Numbered from the stretch's first letter, positions 1 to 10,086 are shown. The stretch: 64,000 bases of DNA from Caryophanales bacterium UBA6380 (GCA_002438785.1 DJQS01000011.1:1-64000); one strand, 5' to 3'. Made by a program: numbers and translations. Notes: a model not told the origin generated them from the letters alone.

Positions 1-43
1 AAGTACTTGATGATTTTGTATCATTTAATGCTAAAATATTCAT
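1..43 (-). CDS. 5' end of an unidentified gene running off the left edge
   Basis: Fourteen codons are visible, reading MNILALNDTKSSST, starting at an ATG at 43. A strong ribosome binding site (AAGGAGAT, positions 57-50) lies at normal distance upstream, which is the main support that this is a real start. The product cannot be identified from so little sequence. It is divergent from secDF, so the 200-bp gap between them should carry promoters for both. Confidence 0.55.
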   Translation of the reverse strand, partial: MNILALNDTKSSST

Positions 44-45
44 AT

Positions 46-92
46 AGACATCTCCTTATAATTCGTCCAATTAAATTATAAACCAGATGTCT
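46..92 (-). promoter_or_regulatory. Inverted repeat covering the ribosome binding site of the left-edge gene
   Basis: AGACATCT (46-53) is an exact inverted repeat of AGATGTCT (85-92), separated by 31 nt and followed on the + strand by eight T's (92-99). In the minus-strand transcript the 3' arm overlaps the AAGGAGAT ribosome binding site, so pairing would hide it. On the + strand it could instead act as a long-loop terminator. Both readings are inference. Confidence 0.3.
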
Positions 93-161
93 TTTTTTTA
101 GAGATTTTGTTTCATATCATCTGTTATAGTACAGAGCTTGTCTTAAGAAACAAATAAATTA

Positions 162-190
162 TTGTTTAAATTCTATAATTATTGTAAAAT
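162..190 (+). promoter_or_regulatory. Probable promoter of secDF
   Basis: TTGTTT (162-167) and TAAAAT (185-190) are separated by 17 bp and lie 55 bp before the secDF start. They fit a sigma-A promoter with one mismatch in the -10 box. In such AT-rich DNA similar matches arise by chance, so this is tentative. Confidence 0.35.
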
Positions 191-244
191 ATTGAAGATT
201 GTTTATGACAATTTATAAATGTAATTTATAAAGGTGATGTATTT

Positions 245-3112
245 ATGAAAAGATTTATTGGATATTTGATTTTATGCTTAAGTATATTGGTTTCTGTTTT
301 TGTTGGATTCATTCCAACTTTTTATAACGTAAATTCAAGTGTTGATTATGCTAGTGGAAAGGAATTTATTTATCAAGTCAAAGCAAAAAGTCTTCCTAGT
401 AATAATATGAGTTATGTAAATTCTGACTCGAATAAAAAAACTGATGATGATTTAATGACTGATATTGATGATATTTTAGATGTTTTTAAGGATCGCTTAA
501 ATAAGTCCGAAATTAGTAATCCTATAGTTGAACGTGTTGATGCAAACAATCCGAATGAATCTGACGGTATTTATACAATTCGTGTTGCATATAAGGCACA
601 ATATGAACAATTATATGAAGCAATTAATAATTATTTAACTTTTGACTGGAATTTAAGTGTTTCAATAATTCAAGATAATTTTTCAACATCACAAGTTAAT
701 GATGGGAAAGATCAATTGTTTAAAAGAGGTGAAGCAACATTAGATACTTCTAGTGGTTCGCCTATTATTAAATTACCTCTTGCTAACCAATCATTTTTTT
801 ATGACAGTATTTTTAAAAAGGTTACCGAAAGCGAATCTAGTGGAGAAACTAAGAGTGCTTTTAATTTTTCTGATAATTTGATAAAAAATGCTGATGAAAC
901 TACAGATGAAGATACACCTGAAGATAAAGATTATATTTATATTGTTAATAACTGGGCAAACGAATATAGTATTGAGAATGCTGTTAGCAGTGATAAATCT
1001 TCCACATATTATAGTGCTGCAGTTAACAATGTCTTGTATAAACTTAATACAAAATCTCCTGCAGATATGTTTGAAGGATATGATGCAAATAATGAAAGTA
1101 AAGATGGTTATAGCACTATTTTGATAAATTATGGTGATTATATACCAAGTTCAGTTAATAATGTGACTGATAAAGCTGTTTTACAAAGATTAGTGCTTTC
1201 ATTAGCCAATATTGAAGTAAATAAACTTAATTCTAAGTCAATTGGATATGATGTTGTATTACTTAATAGTAGTTTTCCAGCTGATTCAACGACTACTAAT
1301 ATTGTTCCTGCAATTGTTGAGAATTTAAAATTACATGGTAATTTAACATTATCGACCTTGCTTTATGCCACAATTGCTACATTCATTTTAGTTATATTAT
1401 TTATGACATTAAACTATGGCATTGCTTCACTAATTGGAGTAAGTGTAACTAGTGGAGTATTAATTTGTAGTTCAGCATTGCTTTCACTTTTTGGAGTTCA
1501 ATTTAATATAGGTACTATTGTCGCACTATTAACTGTAGCTGTATTATCTATTTTCTCAGTCTGTGTCTATTTTAATAAAGTAAAAGAAAGTTGCTATTTA
1601 GGAAAAAATCTAAAAAAAGCAAACTTAGAAGCAAGCAAAAAAACAATATTTTATCAACTTGATTGTTCTTTAATATCTATTATATTAGGTGTAATTGGAT
1701 ATCTATTTAATAATGCCGTAATAATGTCAATTGGTGCTATATTAATTGTTGGTGGATTATTTAATTTTCTATTCTGTGCATTTGTTTTAAGGGGCTTATA
1801 TTGGCTTTTGGCAAATTCCTCATTTATTGAAAAACATATTGATTTATTAAAATTTAAAAAAGATTTAATTCCAGATTTATCAAAAGATGAAAAGCCTTCT
1901 TATTTTGATGATTTTAAAAAAGCAAAAATAACCAAAAAAAGCAAAATAATAACTAGTGTAATTTTAGGTATTTTATTAATAGGAAGTATAATTGCTTTAC
2001 CTACTGTTACTTTAATTAGTGGAAATGTATATGGTGCAAATACAAGTGAAGCGACTACATCTGAAGTTTTTATTCAATATAAAATAGATGCTAATGATGA
2101 GTCAATTAAAGGTTTCACTACAATTGCAAATTTAGAAGAAAATTTATTAAATAAAATAATTGTCAAATCAGGAAATGATGTTTCTAAACTTTCCTATAAA
2201 GAAGGAAATACTAAAGTAATGTATACTACAAACATAATCGATGATAAAGGCAATACACAATATCAATTTACGTATATTATTAAGTTAGATGAGATATATT
2301 CTGAAAATGATAACTTTTATTACATCGAAGATGGCACTACTAATATTCCTGATAGCCTAACTGCTAAAAGTTTGGTTAGTGTTATAGCCGACACTATAAA
2401 AGATGGTACTATTAATGACTCCATAAGTAATGCAAAAGTATATTTAGGTACTATATTTAATTACTCCGATGATTATTTAAATTATGATATGTTTATTTAT
2501 ATTGTAATTGGTATTGCCATAATTTTTGCCTACATTTTACTAAGATATGGCTTTAGTAAAGCAATTATTTCTTTATTATTTGTTAGCAGCATTTCTACAA
2601 TAGGAGTTGGATTCTTCTCAATGCTAAGAGTAGGATTTGCAAGTACGAACACTATAGGGTTAGTTATGATTGTGATGTTTGTTTATTTATCTATATTATA
2701 TTATTTCAGCAAAGAAAAGAATTATCTCAAGGATAATCGCCCTAAAATTGTAGATAATATAACGCGAAATGAGATAATTTCAGAATCACACGCTTTAAGT
2801 AGGTTCCAATTATTAACTATTACTGGAATATGTTTATTAGCGATTGTTCCTTTTATAATAACAAAATCATTTAAAGAAACAGTCATATTGATGAGTGTTT
2901 TATCAATTTTCTTTACAATGTTAGCTTTAAACTCACTTTTATTAACTAGTGAACAATTTTCTTTTGATGTTTGGACTAAAATTAAAAATTCAGTTCATCA
3001 AATAAGTAATGGTTTTATTAATAAAAAAGAAGAAAAAAATAAGAATAAAAAGAAAAATAAAAAGAGTGAAGATGGACCACAAGAGGCTACATTTATAGGA
3101 ATTAACGATTAA
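245..3112 (+). CDS. secDF: Fused preprotein translocase accessory protein SecDF, divergent
   Basis: A 955-residue membrane protein with the SecD-SecF layout. It has an N-terminal membrane helix (about 5-27), a large extracytoplasmic domain (about 30-360), a five-helix bundle (about 365-525), a second helix near 575, another external domain and a final helix bundle (about 750-905), ending in a Lys-rich tail. SecDF uses the proton gradient to help pull secreted proteins out of the SecYEG channel. Being followed by recJ, relA, hisS and aspS matches Bacillus order. The N-terminal half is very divergent, and the aspartates normally found in the fourth helix of each half are replaced by hydrophobic residues. 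AAGGTGATG precedes the ATG. Confidence 0.8.
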   Translation: MKRFIGYLILCLSILVSVFVGFIPTFYNVNSSVDYASGKEFIYQVKAKSLPSNNMSYVNSDSNKKTDDDLMTDIDDILDVFKDRLNKSEISNPIVERVDANNPNESDGIYTIRVAYKAQYEQLYEAINNYLTFDWNLSVSIIQDNFSTSQVNDGKDQLFKRGEATLDTSSGSPIIKLPLANQSFFYDSIFKKVTESESSGETKSAFNFSDNLIKNADETTDEDTPEDKDYIYIVNNWANEYSIENAVSSDKSSTYYSAAVNNVLYKLNTKSPADMFEGYDANNESKDGYSTILINYGDYIPSSVNNVTDKAVLQRLVLSLANIEVNKLNSKSIGYDVVLLNSSFPADSTTTNIVPAIVENLKLHGNLTLSTLLYATIATFILVILFMTLNYGIASLIGVSVTSGVLICSSALLSLFGVQFNIGTIVALLTVAVLSIFSVCVYFNKVKESCYLGKNLKKANLEASKKTIFYQLDCSLISIILGVIGYLFNNAVIMSIGAILIVGGLFNFLFCAFVLRGLYWLLANSSFIEKHIDLLKFKKDLIPDLSKDEKPSYFDDFKKAKITKKSKIITSVILGILLIGSIIALPTVTLISGNVYGANTSEATTSEVFIQYKIDANDESIKGFTTIANLEENLLNKIIVKSGNDVSKLSYKEGNTKVMYTTNIIDDKGNTQYQFTYIIKLDEIYSENDNFYYIEDGTTNIPDSLTAKSLVSVIADTIKDGTINDSISNAKVYLGTIFNYSDDYLNYDMFIYIVIGIAIIFAYILLRYGFSKAIISLLFVSSISTIGVGFFSMLRVGFASTNTIGLVMIVMFVYLSILYYFSKEKNYLKDNRPKIVDNITRNEIISESHALSRFQLLTITGICLLAIVPFIITKSFKETVILMSVLSIFFTMLALNSLLLTSEQFSFDVWTKIKNSVHQISNGFINKKEEKNKNKKKNKKSEDGPQEATFIGIND

Positions 3113-3130
3113 AAGGCGAAAGCCTTTTTT
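3112..3130 (+). terminator. Rho-independent terminator after secDF
   Basis: AAAGGC, a GAAA tetraloop and GCCTTT form a six-bp stem followed by T's to 3130. The hairpin begins at the last base of the secDF stop codon and ends only 8 nt before the recJ ATG. Confidence 0.75.
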
Positions 3131-3138
3131 ATTTAATT

Positions 3139-4692
3139 ATGAAAACATTTTTAGGTAAATTATTGGATTTTTATAATATAGATTTTAATCAATATAAAAA
3201 TGATTATTTAGATGATAACTTAGTTTTACCATCCTATACTAATTTCAAAAATATTAATGATGCCTGTTTATTTTTAAAAGAAAAAATAAAAAATAATTCA
3301 AAAATATTAATTTACGGAGATTATGATTGTGATGGTATTATGGCTACTTCAATAGTTTATTTGCTATTAGAAAAATATGGCTGTAAAGCCGGATTTTATA
3401 TTCCTTTTAGAGAAACTGATGGGTATGGACTAACAATAAAAAATATTGATAAATTTTATTCTCTTGGCTACGACACAATAATTTTAGTAGATAATGGAAT
3501 AACATTAAATAAAGAAGTTGATTATTTAAAAAGGCTTGGCTTAAATTGTATCATTATAGATCATCATATGATTCAAACGGAACTGCCAAAAGCAGATTAC
3601 ATAATTCATCCTATGATTAATGATTTTTTTGATGTAAATATGAGCGCAGGAGCCGTTGCTTTCTATTTTAGCTATGCATTTTTAGGATATATAGATCCAT
3701 ATTTAGCAACTCTCGGATCTATTTCAATTTTAAGTGATTTAATGCCCTTAAAAAAATATAATAAGACTTTAGTTAAAATAGGGCTTAAATTTATTAATGA
3801 ATACAAATATTCAAACATTGTATCATTATTAAATAAATATAATGACATAAACGAGTTTGATCTTACTATGAACTTAATTCCTAAAATTAATGCCGTAGGT
3901 AGGATAATAAACGATAATAATTTATTTAATATTGTTAGAACTTTTATTACTAATGACAAAAATAAAATATTTGCATATGCAAATTGGATTGAAGATGTAA
4001 ACACAAAAAGAAAAGAATTAGTTAAGACTTTATTTGAGAACTTAAAAATTGATAATTCAAATTCTATGATAATTGAAATTTTGAATACAAAAGAGGGGCT
4101 GATAGGTCTTATCGCAAATAAAATAATGATAGAGTACAATAAACCAGTTTTAATTATAGTTGAAGAGAATAAGGACAATGATTTATTAAAAGGGAGTTTG
4201 CGAGCAAAAAATGGATTCAATGTTATTGAAGCATTTAATGCGATTCAAGATTTAGTTATTTCTTTTGGCGGACATAACAATGCTGGTGGAGTTGAATTTA
4301 AGAAAGAAAACTTGCCAAAAATAAAATGTAGACTTTTTGAGTTCGCAAAAATGCACACTTTTGTTGATGAAAAAGAACGAGTAATAGAAATAATGCCACA
4401 AGATGTAAATTACGAAAACTATTTAACTTTGCGTAATTTTGCTCCTTTTGGACAAGATAATCCTTTGCCACTTTTTAAGATTAAAAATTTTTATACAAAT
4501 TCTTTTGTTCTTAGCAAAGATAAAAAACATATATTAACTTCATTGTCTATTAATTCAAATTTAGTCTATTTTAACTATGATAAGTCTATATTAAATTATA
4601 ATTCAATCGATTTAATCGGCACGATCAATGATAATTTTTTTAAGAATCATCATATCGCTCAATTTAAAGTAATTAATTATATTACAAAATAA
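3139..4692 (+). CDS. recJ: Single-stranded-DNA-specific exonuclease RecJ
   Basis: RecJ degrades single-stranded DNA 5' to 3' in recombination and mismatch repair. The 517-residue protein carries the DHH-family metal motifs in order: YGDYDCDG (about 60), DNGI (about 117), IDHH (about 140) and the DHHA1 motif GGHNNAGG (about 378), then a C-terminal OB-fold-like part. It is shorter than Bacillus RecJ (near 780) and nearer the core enzyme. No ribosome binding site precedes the ATG. A terminator hairpin lies 8 nt upstream, so recJ is either read through weakly or made from a very short leader. It sits in the conserved secDF-recJ-relA order. Confidence 0.9.
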   Translation: MKTFLGKLLDFYNIDFNQYKNDYLDDNLVLPSYTNFKNINDACLFLKEKIKNNSKILIYGDYDCDGIMATSIVYLLLEKYGCKAGFYIPFRETDGYGLTIKNIDKFYSLGYDTIILVDNGITLNKEVDYLKRLGLNCIIIDHHMIQTELPKADYIIHPMINDFFDVNMSAGAVAFYFSYAFLGYIDPYLATLGSISILSDLMPLKKYNKTLVKIGLKFINEYKYSNIVSLLNKYNDINEFDLTMNLIPKINAVGRIINDNNLFNIVRTFITNDKNKIFAYANWIEDVNTKRKELVKTLFENLKIDNSNSMIIEILNTKEGLIGLIANKIMIEYNKPVLIIVEENKDNDLLKGSLRAKNGFNVIEAFNAIQDLVISFGGHNNAGGVEFKKENLPKIKCRLFEFAKMHTFVDEKERVIEIMPQDVNYENYLTLRNFAPFGQDNPLPLFKIKNFYTNSFVLSKDKKHILTSLSINSNLVYFNYDKSILNYNSIDLIGTINDNFFKNHHIAQFKVINYITK

Positions 4693-4713
4693 TTTTTGTA
4701 GTAATATATATTT

Positions 4714-6963
4714 ATGGAACAAATTAATAACGAAATTGCATCACAAAACGAAAAAGCATTAAAGCCAAATGGCGGATACAAAATGCATACCTATCAAGAG
4801 GTTAAAGCTAATTTTTTAACATATATTCATAACGATTCTAGTATTGCATTAATTGATAAAGCATATGCTTTTGTTGAAAAAAAACATTCAGGTATTTTTA
4901 GAAAAAGTGGTGAGCCATACATTCATCATTTAATTGAAGTTGCATATATTTTGACCACCTTACAATGTGGACCTATAACCATCACAAGTGGTTTATTACA
5001 TGATGTCGTAGAAGATACAGATACTACAATTGAAGATATAAAAAATATGTTTGGTGATGAATGTGCTAACATTGTTGATGCTTTAACAAAAATTCAACGA
5101 CTTAAATTGTCACATCGCACTCAAGAAGAGTTTGAAGCTGAAGATCGCCGTAAAATTTTCTTAGGAATGGCAAAAGATATACGTGTTATTTTAATCAAAT
5201 TAGCCGATAGACTACATAATATGCGCACAATCGAAGCATTAAAGCCTGATAGACAACAAGCTTTAGCTAAGGAAACTCTTGATGTTTTTGCTCCTATAGC
5301 TCATCGTATTGGAGTTTATAAAATTGAAAGCGAACTCGAAGATTTATCTTTAAAAATTCAAGAGCCAGAAAAATATAATGAAATATTATCTTTGTTAAAT
5401 AACAAAATTAAAAATAGAGGTAAGGCTCTTGAAGCATTAAAGAAAAAAATAGCTGATATAATTCTTAAAAATGACATCCCTTTTGAAATAGAAAGCAGAG
5501 TTAAGTCGATTTATTCCATTTATAAAAAAATGTATTTAAAAGGACGTAGTTTTGATGAAATATATGATGTATTAGCTTTAAGAGTTATTACTAAAACTGA
5601 AATCAATTGTTATGAAATTTTAGGTTTGATTCACGCTCAATTTAAACCAATTCCTGGAAGATTTAAAGATTATATTGCTGTGCCTAAGCCAAATATGTAT
5701 CAATCTTTACATACTTCAATTGTTGCTGGTGATGGTAATATTTTTGAAATTCAAATACGTACAAAAGAAATGGATGAAGTGGCTGAAATTGGTATCGCTG
5801 CACATTGGAGATATAAAGAGGGAGAGAAATATAATCCAAAAAGAGAACAACAAGAGATTGAAGAAAAACTTCACTGGTTTAGAGATTTCGTCTCTATGAG
5901 TTCCGAAAGTAATGATGAAACTGCGCAAGAATATATGAAACATTTGTCAAAAGACATCTTTGAAGCAAACGTTTATGTATTTACACCTAAAGGTCGTGTT
6001 ATAGATTTACCAGCTGGTTCAACGCCATTAGACTTTGCTTATAGAATTCATACAAAAGTAGGAGAACAGGCTGTTGGAGCAATGGTAAATAATATGCTAG
6101 TACCATTGAACACAATTTTAAAAACAGGCGATGTAGTTGATATAAAAACTTCAAAAACATCTCCTGGGCCAAATGAAGGATGGTTAAATATTGCTAAAAC
6201 CAATACAGCAAAAGCTCATATTAAAAAATTTTTAATTAAGAAAAATAATGAACTTTTAAAAGATGAAAAAATTTTAAGAGGAAAGCAAGCATGTGTTGAT
6301 TTCTTCAAAGAAAGAGGAATTGATGAAAAAGAAATGGAAAACTTATTATCTACTGAAAATATACTAAAAAATTACCATTTTGCTAATTTAGAAGAATTAT
6401 ATATCGGCGTAAGTAATCATAATCCTAATCCAGTTGCATTCTGTGATTTTCTCGGAATTAAGAAAAAAGATAATAGTAATTTACCACTATCTAAAAAAAT
6501 AAATATTGATAACGATAATTGTCCAGTTACAGTAAAAGGTGCTGGCAATGGATTAAAAATTACATTAGGAAATTGCTGTACTCCAATACCTGGTGATACT
6601 ATTGTTGGCTATGTAACAAAAGGTATGGGAATTACCGTACATAGGGCAAATTGTCCTAATTTAAAAAATTCAAAAAACAGATTAATTGATGTTCAATGGA
6701 AGGAAAATCTAGGAATTGCAGATTATCCTGTTGATATTCAATTGGAGTGTAATGATCGTCCTAATTTACTTGCGGATATTTTGTCAACATTAAGTTCAAA
6801 TAAAATTAAAGTTACTGAGTTAAATGCTCGTGTCCACCCTGAAAATTTAACATGCACAGTATTTTGCCAAATATACGTGCCTGATTTAAATACTCTTAAT
6901 AAAATATTTCAAACGTTAAAAAACGTTCATGATATTTTTGAAGTTAAAAGAAGAATACATTAA
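4714..6963 (+). CDS. relA: Bifunctional (p)ppGpp synthetase/hydrolase Rel
   Basis: Rel makes and destroys the alarmone (p)ppGpp in the stringent response. The 749 residues show the HD hydrolase domain (HH near 70, LLHDVVEDTD near 95, LADRLHNMRT near 165), then the synthetase domain with GRFKDYIAVPKPNMYQSLH (near 310; the RFKD form is typical of bifunctional enzymes). A TGS domain follows near 410, then the Cys-containing stretch with GNCCTPIPGD near 625 and a C-terminal ACT domain. The first ATG has no ribosome binding site, but a TAATAT box ends 6 nt before it, which suggests a leaderless transcript. The second ATG at 4783 fits family N-termini better and is the alternative start. Confidence 0.93.
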   Translation: MEQINNEIASQNEKALKPNGGYKMHTYQEVKANFLTYIHNDSSIALIDKAYAFVEKKHSGIFRKSGEPYIHHLIEVAYILTTLQCGPITITSGLLHDVVEDTDTTIEDIKNMFGDECANIVDALTKIQRLKLSHRTQEEFEAEDRRKIFLGMAKDIRVILIKLADRLHNMRTIEALKPDRQQALAKETLDVFAPIAHRIGVYKIESELEDLSLKIQEPEKYNEILSLLNNKIKNRGKALEALKKKIADIILKNDIPFEIESRVKSIYSIYKKMYLKGRSFDEIYDVLALRVITKTEINCYEILGLIHAQFKPIPGRFKDYIAVPKPNMYQSLHTSIVAGDGNIFEIQIRTKEMDEVAEIGIAAHWRYKEGEKYNPKREQQEIEEKLHWFRDFVSMSSESNDETAQEYMKHLSKDIFEANVYVFTPKGRVIDLPAGSTPLDFAYRIHTKVGEQAVGAMVNNMLVPLNTILKTGDVVDIKTSKTSPGPNEGWLNIAKTNTAKAHIKKFLIKKNNELLKDEKILRGKQACVDFFKERGIDEKEMENLLSTENILKNYHFANLEELYIGVSNHNPNPVAFCDFLGIKKKDNSNLPLSKKINIDNDNCPVTVKGAGNGLKITLGNCCTPIPGDTIVGYVTKGMGITVHRANCPNLKNSKNRLIDVQWKENLGIADYPVDIQLECNDRPNLLADILSTLSSNKIKVTELNARVHPENLTCTVFCQIYVPDLNTLNKIFQTLKNVHDIFEVKRRIH

Positions 6964-7028
6964 TTGCTACTAATAATTATTTATTTTGATAAGATTATTA
7001 TTTATAATAATAAAGATTGAGGATTTTT

Positions 7029-8330
7029 ATGTTTAATGTTTTAAAAGGGACACATGATGTCATATTAGAAGAGGCAAATCAATATTCTTATGTTGAAGAA
7101 TTATTAACAAAAGTTGCATTATTATATAATTATAAAGAGTTTAGAACACCTATAATTGAAAGTAGTGACTTATTTTTAAGGAGTGTTGGAGAAGGTAGTG
7201 ATATTGTTAGAAAAGAAATGTATACATTTTTAGATAAAGGTAATCGACAAATCACTCTTAGACCTGAAATGACTGCAGGTACGATAAGAAGTATGGTGAA
7301 TAATAAACTTTTTGCGTCTCAAGATTTTCCTATAAAAGCTTTTTACGTTGGACCTAATTTTAGATATGAGAGACCACAACAAGGTAGATATCGCCAGTTT
7401 AATCAATTCGGAATCGAATGTTGTGGAGTAAATTCTCCTTATCGAGATGCTGAAGTTATTTCTCTTGGATATAATGCGTTAAAGATGCTTGGATTTTCAA
7501 ATTTAAAGTTGAAAATTAATTGCCTTGGCGACGAAGAAAGTAGACAAAATTATCAAAATGCATTGAGATGCTATTTTAAAGATAAATTAAATGAGATGTG
7601 TGATGATTGCAAAGAACGATTTCAAAAAAACATATTACGAATTTTAGATTGCAAAATACCACATGATATTGAAATTGTTAAAAATGCTCCTAAAATTTCT
7701 GACTATTTAAGTGATGATTCGAAAAAATATTTCAAAATTATAACTGATTTTTTAGATGAAGTTGGAATTGAATATGAACTCGATGATAATTTAGTTAGAG
7801 GACTTGATTATTACACTGGGGTTGTTTTTGAGTACCATTATATTTCATCATTAGGTAAATCATATGGTGCACTTGGTGGTGGCGGACATTATGGTCATTT
7901 AATAAGTGAAATAGGTGGTCCTGATATTGAAGGAGTAGGACTTGCTTTTGGTATAGAGAGATTAGTTAGCGTCATGAAAGATGATCAACTATTTGATAAT
8001 ATTGAAAATAATTTAGACATTTATATTATGCCAATTGGTGATAAAGCATTAAATGAAGCTAGTATATTAGCAAATTTTTTAAGATTAAATGGGTATTCGA
8101 CTGATATTTGCTTAGAAAGCAAAAATATATCGCAAATGTTTAAAAAAGCTGAGAGAAGAAAAGCAAAATTTGCTATTGTCATCGGAGATGATGAACTAAA
8201 AAACAATTCTATAAATTTAAAAAATTTATCAAGCAAAGAGCAATTTAATGTAAAAAAAGACGATTTATTAGAAACTTTAGATAGAATATTTGATGTTAGT
8301 GATGATCAACATCACCATGAGGAGATTTAA
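7029..8330 (+). CDS. hisS: Histidyl-tRNA synthetase
   Basis: Charges tRNA-His. Class II motifs are present: LRPEMT (motif 2 start) with FRYERPQQGRYRQFNQFG, the histidine motifs LVRGLDYYTG and SYGALGGGGHY, and GLAFGIERL (motif 3). The C-terminal anticodon-binding domain begins near residue 325. The start is set at the ATG at 7029, giving 433 residues that begin MFNVLKGTHDV. GAGG lies 7 nt upstream, whereas an in-frame TTG at 7017 would include that site in the coding region. aspS follows after 1 nt. I see no T-box leader in the 65-bp gap upstream. Confidence 0.95.
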   Translation: MFNVLKGTHDVILEEANQYSYVEELLTKVALLYNYKEFRTPIIESSDLFLRSVGEGSDIVRKEMYTFLDKGNRQITLRPEMTAGTIRSMVNNKLFASQDFPIKAFYVGPNFRYERPQQGRYRQFNQFGIECCGVNSPYRDAEVISLGYNALKMLGFSNLKLKINCLGDEESRQNYQNALRCYFKDKLNEMCDDCKERFQKNILRILDCKIPHDIEIVKNAPKISDYLSDDSKKYFKIITDFLDEVGIEYELDDNLVRGLDYYTGVVFEYHYISSLGKSYGALGGGGHYGHLISEIGGPDIEGVGLAFGIERLVSVMKDDQLFDNIENNLDIYIMPIGDKALNEASILANFLRLNGYSTDICLESKNISQMFKKAERRKAKFAIVIGDDELKNNSINLKNLSSKEQFNVKKDDLLETLDRIFDVSDDQHHHEEI

Positions 8331-8331
8331 A

Positions 8332-10083
8332 ATGATAGAATTAGAAAGAACTCATCATTGTGGAGATTTACGATTAGAAGATGTGAATAAGAAAGTTGCT
8401 GTTTTAGGATGGGTCAGTAAAAAAAGAAATCTTGGTAGTTTATTATTTATAGATTTACGTGATCGTTATGGAATCGTTCAAATTTTAGTTAAGACAGATG
8501 AATTAGATATTCCGGAAATAAGAAATGAATACCTTATTCAAGTTTTTGGAGTTGTCCACAAGAAAGATGTTCCAAATAAGAACTTACCAACCGGGGAAGT
8601 CGAAGTTATTGCAACAAAAATTAATTTGATCAATAAAAGTCAAAATCCACCAATGATTATTGCTGATGAGACTGATGCTCTTGAAGATGTTCGTCTTAAA
8701 TATCGTTATTTAGATTTAAGAAGGCCTATAATGCAAAAGAGGTTTTTTACTCGTGCAAAAATTGTCAAATGTGTTCATGAATATTTAGATGCACATGATT
8801 TCATAGAAGTTGAAACACCTATTTTAACATTATCTACTCCTGAAGGAGCTAGAGATTATTTAGTACCTAGTAGAATACATCACGGATCATTCTACGCTTT
8901 ACCACAATCTCCACAATTGTTTAAGCAATTGTTAATGATTTCAGGATTTGAAAGATATTATCAAATTGCTAAATGCTTTCGAGATGAAGATCTTCGTGCT
9001 GATAGACAACCTGATTTTACTCAAATTGATATTGAAACAAGTTTCTTAAATGAAGACCAAATTTTGACATTAACTGAAGGCCTTATTAAAAAAATTTATA
9101 AAGATGTCATAAATTATGATGTTAAATTACCTTTAAGAAGAATACCTTATGATGAAGCTATGAATAAATATGGTAGTGATAAGCCTGATACCCGATTTGA
9201 TTTACATTTAGAATCCTTAAAAGATATTTTAATTAATAATCAAGACTCTTTATTTAAAGATAATAAATATGTTAAGGGGTTTAAAATAGAAGGGGTTGCA
9301 AGTGAGACTTCTAGAAAAATTCAAGATGAATATAATTTGACAGCGAAAAAGTTTAATTTAAAATCGTACATATTTATAAAGTTTATAAATAATAAACTTG
9401 AAGGATCTGTTGTTAAATTTTTAAGTGAAGATGAGCAAAATCGAATTATAAAATTATTTTCACTAAATGAAAATGACTTATTAGTTATTGGTGTAAGTAA
9501 TATTTTAAAGACATTAAATTTTGGCTTAGGTGCTATTCGTTCACAACTTGCAAAAAAATATAATTTAATAAAACCTAATACTTACGATATTTTATGGGTT
9601 GTTGACTTCCCTTTATTTGAAAAAAGCGAAGAAACTGGCGAAATTACACCATGTCACCATCCATTTACTAGACCTTTAGATAAGGATTTAGATAAATTAG
9701 AAAGTGAACCATATAAAGTTTATAGCTATACTTACGACATTGTAATGAATGGTTACGAAGCCGGTGGTGGCGGATTAAGAATTTATGATCAAGATGTTCA
9801 AAAACGTATTTTTAATGTCTTAGGTTTTTCAGATGAAGACATTAAACACAAATTCGGTTGGTTTATTGATGCATTAAAGTTTGGAACTCCACCCCATGGT
9901 GGTTTGGCTTTTGGCTTAGATAGATTAACGATGATTCTAAGTGGTACAGATAATATAAGAGATGTTATTGCTTTCCCTAAAAATTTAAGTGCAGTATGTC
10001 CTATGACAAATGCGCCACAACCAGTAGATAATGATCAATTAAAAGATCTTGGAATAAAAGTTATAGATAAAGAGGAGAAATAA
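8332..10083 (+). CDS. aspS: Aspartyl-tRNA synthetase
   Basis: Charges tRNA-Asp. The 583 residues have an N-terminal OB-fold anticodon-binding domain (about 1-105), then the class II core with LKYRYLDLRR, SPQLFKQLLM, FRDEDLRADRQPDFTQID, a bacterial GAD insertion (about 290-410) and GLAFGLDRL. The start at 8332 is fixed by GAGGAG (8319-8324), which lies inside the last codons of hisS. The longer reading frame upstream is overlap with hisS. It is translationally linked to hisS, and tkt follows after 3 nt. Confidence 0.95.
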   Translation: MIELERTHHCGDLRLEDVNKKVAVLGWVSKKRNLGSLLFIDLRDRYGIVQILVKTDELDIPEIRNEYLIQVFGVVHKKDVPNKNLPTGEVEVIATKINLINKSQNPPMIIADETDALEDVRLKYRYLDLRRPIMQKRFFTRAKIVKCVHEYLDAHDFIEVETPILTLSTPEGARDYLVPSRIHHGSFYALPQSPQLFKQLLMISGFERYYQIAKCFRDEDLRADRQPDFTQIDIETSFLNEDQILTLTEGLIKKIYKDVINYDVKLPLRRIPYDEAMNKYGSDKPDTRFDLHLESLKDILINNQDSLFKDNKYVKGFKIEGVASETSRKIQDEYNLTAKKFNLKSYIFIKFINNKLEGSVVKFLSEDEQNRIIKLFSLNENDLLVIGVSNILKTLNFGLGAIRSQLAKKYNLIKPNTYDILWVVDFPLFEKSEETGEITPCHHPFTRPLDKDLDKLESEPYKVYSYTYDIVMNGYEAGGGGLRIYDQDVQKRIFNVLGFSDEDIKHKFGWFIDALKFGTPPHGGLAFGLDRLTMILSGTDNIRDVIAFPKNLSAVCPMTNAPQPVDNDQLKDLGIKVIDKEEK

Positions 10084-10086
10084 TTC

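Noticed and set aside
3672..4220. 182-codon open frame on the minus strand inside recJ
   Set aside because: Antisense to conserved RecJ motifs, with no ribosome binding site; an effect of AT-rich codons.
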